Assembly: GCF_030704535.1 (NCBI RefSeq)
Contig: NC_081806.1
Location: forward strand, 5,891,501-5,955,500
Source of the DNA: Vitis vinifera
Taxonomy: Eukaryota > Streptophyta > Magnoliopsida > Vitales > Vitaceae
Length of the DNA: 64,000 bases
Direction: 5' to 3'
The stretch's first letter is position 1. Each line of letters begins with the position of its first letter. Position numbers and translations under genes: made by a program. The notes beneath the pieces were generated by a model. That model saw nothing but the letters and a program-made list of their open reading frames with translations. It was not told the DNA's origin and searched no databases. Shown piece after piece: positions 60,326 to 64,000 of this stretch.

Positions 60326-61042
60326 AAAGTAAAAGAAAGGAAAAGAAAGATATCTTATTGAAAGAGTATGATACAAGGAAACTTTGTGAGAAATTTCCAG
60401 TTGACTCAAAGAAACAGGTGAATTTGAAGTCTGGGTCATCGAATATTATTTATTGAGGTTGAGATGTTGTTTGGCGAGAACACAAAAAAGTTAAGTGGGG
60501 TACCTAACTCTGCAGGGCCGTGGGGGGAAAACAAGGAGGCAGCATTCTAGATGATTAGAAATTAGTATTTATTCAATTTTATCATTTTTTTATCGTTGAC
60601 CCAGACCAACTGGTCTATCATGACAAGTGCCATATCATGGCAATAGGAACAAGCCAAAAAAAAAAATGGAACATTGAAAAATTTAAATTTGTTTCCTTTC
60701 TTAATTCTTTTTCTTTTCTTCAATAACTCTTACATATCCTATGGAGATGTTTTTATATGGAACATCCACAAAATGGTCACTTGCGTATAGAACATTTCTT
60801 CTCAATTCATTAAAGGATTCTGCTGAGATGGAAAGAAAAAGGAGAAGGCAAAAGCTTAATCATACACTTGGAAAGAATGTAGGTAACAGCCTAGTCTTGA
60901 TTCTCGGGCCCGCTAATCATACCAGGAAACATAACAAGGCTTAGAGCCTTAGACAACTAAATTGAGATTACATGTTTACTGATATACTACTTTTACAAAC
61001 CAACAGACCCAAAATAGCAATTAAGAAATTGTAAGAGAAAAA
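60326..61042. other. Intergenic
   Basis: Upstream sequence of the GUB_WAK gene and 3' flank of the DeSI-like gene. A 67-codon frame at 60741-60944 shows no known domain and is probably chance. Nothing else was recognised. Confidence 0.4.
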
Positions 61043-62884
61043 TTACAGAAGATCCTTAGCTAGCTTCACTGGTTTTTCCTTTACAAATGCCATTTCACCA
61101 TTTGCTCCAGTCAGTAGGTGATGATCTGGCTCCTCCTCTTCGCTCTCTCCTGACGCAGATGACACCAAGGAAGCTGATTCGTCATCTGTTTTGCCATTGC
61201 ATTTAGACCATGGGAAAAAAATTGTCAGCAACATACATGTTATAAAATATATATTTAGAAGGCATTTTTTTCTCTTTTTTTTGGCCTATACAGAATATAT
61301 ATTTACAAGCCATTTTTCTTTTCCTATTTTTTTTTCTTTTCTTTTCTTGGATAAACACAACTTCAACAACAACTGACGAAGCAGCCCCCAACAACAAAAC
61401 CACACGCTTCCCCCTCAGCCCCCACCCAAAGAACCTTTAAAAAATAAAGGGAAAAAAATCAGAGGGAGAGAGATTCTCCAGTTCAGTGGAGCACATGTTC
61501 AATAATGACAGGAGACCAACGTAAGGCTCTTAACATACAGAATTATGTGTGCTAAGGATCCACAACAATCCATGAACTTTGCAATATCCCAAAACTTTTC
61601 CTACTCCACTATTCATGACTATATTGAACTTTTGACTTATGGAAATAAAGCATGCAGGTTGGTCCTTTAATTTCAATGGATTATAATTCCTATCCAATGC
61701 CTAACAAGGCTCTTAGGTAAGAGGATCAATATTACAATATAATAAAGCTATGGTTTAGCATATCACATGAAAACTTCTCGTCTTTCTTCTAATTTTTCCT
61801 TCTTAAGGTTCAAATGTATAGCAAAATATAGGTGTATATATCTTTCTTTTTTTTTCCTTTTTCTTTTTGATAGTAACATAAGGTATAAAATACAGGTTAA
61901 TTCCACGCATCTCTAGGCTGCATCAGCTCCATTCTCTGATATGATACGACTTGAATGGATATAAAGAATGTGGTAGATGCAGCAGATTTCAAATTTCCGT
62001 GTCAACTAGGGTTGACTAATAATTGACAAGCAGGTCTTAATCTTGATCATCCAATTTTGAGCAAAATTATATTACAGAGAGAAGCACAAAATACATAACC
62101 TAAACCAGGTAGCTTAGAACAACAAGCTTACCAGAATAGATAGGATGATCGGGTAGATGTCTAATTGCCGTAGCTTGAATACTTTCCGGCAGCAGACAAT
62201 TGCAAAATGAACCTGAAACTTCAAACAGCTCTCAAATTAGATAAAAAGGCAACACTAATCAACACCGGCCACAAGATGTGAGGTCAAGGAGTGCAAGCAG
62301 CTACATAAGTTGCTTAGATCATTACCCCTCCATATATCCATTGCCAGAATGACATGGAACTACCAGAATATATGAGATCTTTGGCAGCTATTCTTTAGAG
62401 GATCTTTTCTTAAATGTTTAAAAGTAAAAACACTTGCTCAAAAATTGATTGATATTAGAAAATTGCAGAGCTACAGGGTTGGTTTCACACCCATAACCAA
62501 CACTTAAATAAATCTGTAACAAGAATAGTGTGGATATGCAATTTACCATGATCACCAGATAATCTATATGAACAAACAACAGACCTTCCAACTTACCAAA
62601 TCGGGCTAATCGATTCACCCATCCAGGAATAGGTTTGCCAGTGAGACGAAGGCAAACTTCATCAGTAAAATGGTTGCAATTTTTAGCAATCAAATGATAA
62701 GTATCCCCATGATATTTTCCAGAAAGGTGCTCCATGAATGACCGAAATTCTGCACGAGACATGTCAGTGCTGCCCAACATGACTGACCGTCTGAAGATAA
62801 AGCCCGGGCAACTTCTTGGTTCCACCTCAAACACTCCACTAGTTGGGTATTCATGTGCTCCATATCCATACTCCATACCATGTA
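61043..62884 (-). CDS. DeSI-like PPPDE peptidase, 3' part
   Basis: Three 3' exons on the minus strand: 62884-62597, 62212-62132 and 61185-61043, in frame. The visible part begins within the PPPDE domain (HGMEYGYGAHEYPTSGVFEVEPR), continues with the catalytic Cys in AKNCNHFTDEVC, then LTGKPIPGWVNRLARFG, SFCNCLLPESI and an acidic tail ending KLAKDLL. The family (plant deSI-like At4g17486 type; animal DESI1/2) are papain-fold cysteine isopeptidases that cut SUMO or ubiquitin. The N-terminal exon or exons with the catalytic His lie beyond 64000, because no matching exon is seen in 62885-64000. The gene is therefore partial in this window. Confidence 0.9.
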
Positions 62885-64000
62885 CTGCTTATCAAATTAG
62901 ACACAAAATCTTCTGTTAATGCACTGTAGGAATTTAAAAATGGAAATATGGAGAAAATCAGCAGCACATGTTCACCATATAATGTGAAAAGCTTGCCATA
63001 ATTTAAACTAGGAGCTTTAAACTTCACATACAAAAATGGTCAAAAAGTGTATCCTTCTACCGTTAAACACATGCAACCCTGAATTACAGTCAATTTTCTG
63101 TGACATAATGGATTGTAATCTAACATCATGATTGCTAGGATGTGAAGTGGCATCTGAGCTTTGATGGCTAGGTATGAAATTGTATGGATGAGTCATCAAA
63201 CATTCTAGATTTGGTATTCATACCAAAGTTGAGAAGGGTTTATGAGGACCCTTATTGACTAAACTTGATATAATAACAATTTAAATAGAAGCAGTCAAAT
63301 TTCACATACAATCGTAGGTTGACAAGGGTCCCCATCCAGTATTAAAGAAATGGCACCTAAAATTGTGGTCATTGCAGTGACGTCATGGATTGTAATCTAA
63401 CATCATGATTGCTAGGATGTGACTGCCCCATTTTTTATGGTCAGGGGTGAATTATGTATGGATTAGTCATATAACATTCTAGATTTGGTATTTATACCAA
63501 AATTGAGAAATCCTTATAAGAATAAGGGTGAATTGTGTATGGGTGAGTGAGTCATCAAACATTCTGGATTTTGTATTCATTCAAAGTTGAGAAAGGTTTA
63601 TGAGGACACTTATGGAATAAGTATCTGATTTGAAGTGACATTGCACCTAGATATCAAACATGACCCATCAATGCCTTTTTCCGTTGCATCTAATAAGCAC
63701 CATCTAAGTTCAAACCTGAATGATATCATAGGTTTCGCTCAAATAAGGCATTTTAGATTTGTCATCCAAATCCCCAATACCTAGGCAACTAGACACTGAT
63801 AGAATTAATTACTAATTATTTTAATAAAATAAATGAGAGGAAGATAGTTCCCCAAGTGAGATAAGTTTTGAAGTTCAATTTTTGGCCACAAAAAATCCCC
63901 TCAATTTGCAATTAAGGTGTCAAAAGACACTCAAACACCATTCTCAAGACACTGCAGAGGAAAAGTCCGGATTTCTTTACATCACTAAGAAATCACTAAT
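62885..64000 (-). other. Intron of the DeSI-like gene (runs off the window)
   Basis: No exon with the expected PPPDE N-terminal sequence was seen. It contains the direct repeats at 63102-63620. Confidence 0.5.
63102..63620. repeat. Direct repeats with about 277-bp period
   Basis: A block (tggattgtaatctaacatca then tgattgctaggatgtga, atggat.agtcat..aacattctagatttggtat) occurs at 63108-63245 and again at 63385-63510. A partial third copy (gtgagtcatcaaacattctgg) lies at about 63545-63610. This is a local duplication within the DeSI-like intron. Confidence 0.8.

Noticed and set aside
1-64000. CRISPR arrays, bacterial operons, rRNA or tRNA genes
   Set aside because: No regularly spaced repeats with unique spacers, no prokaryotic gene structure, and no cloverleaf or rRNA sequence was recognised by eye. 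A tRNAscan run would settle the tRNA question.

Overview
This window is nuclear DNA of a flowering plant. Genes are split by many GT-AG introns, intergenic DNA is strongly AT-rich, and the proteins are plant types: plant plasma-membrane H+-ATPase, PPR protein, GUB_WAK receptor domain, and a DWNN/CCHC/RING ligase. The hAT and GAG-only element families look like those common in grapevine, so Vitis is my best guess; that is from recognition, not a search.

Layout. 1-780: repeats. 793-8662 (+): a 15-exon DWNN-zinc knuckle-RING E3 ligase gene (PARAQUAT TOLERANCE 3/RBBP6 type). 10847-14935 (-): a PTPMT1-like dual-specificity phosphatase (DSP8 type). 15.3-27.5 kb: accessory block with a fold-back MITE, an LTR-type element carrying only a GAG-like gene (18265-21774, AAATA target duplications), and a dead hAT element (23467-27479, exact 8-bp target duplications TAATAAAC). 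28081-29523 (+): an intronless PPR gene. 29.69-34.96 kb (+): a decayed, intron-containing copy of the DSP8 gene, inverted relative to the intact one. 35481-45463 (-): a 12-exon palmitoyl-protein thioesterase. 48020-56741 (+): a 20-exon P3A proton-ATPase-like gene. 57928-60261 (-): a GUB_WAK ectodomain plus one membrane helix, with no kinase or RING. 61043 to beyond 64000 (-): the 3' part of a PPPDE/DeSI-like deubiquitinase/deSUMOylase-like gene.

The genes are not an operon-like unit; they are ordinary neighbours on a plant chromosome. The most unusual item is the ATPase-like gene. All 20 exons join in one open frame and most catalytic motifs survive, but the first Asp of TGDGVNDAP is Tyr, the TM4 motif GIPIAMP reads GTPIFMP, the position of AHA2 Arg655 is His, and the C-terminal autoinhibitory/14-3-3 domain is absent. 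Exon coordinates were derived by hand from splice consensus and frame continuity and may be off by a base or two where not forced by frame.
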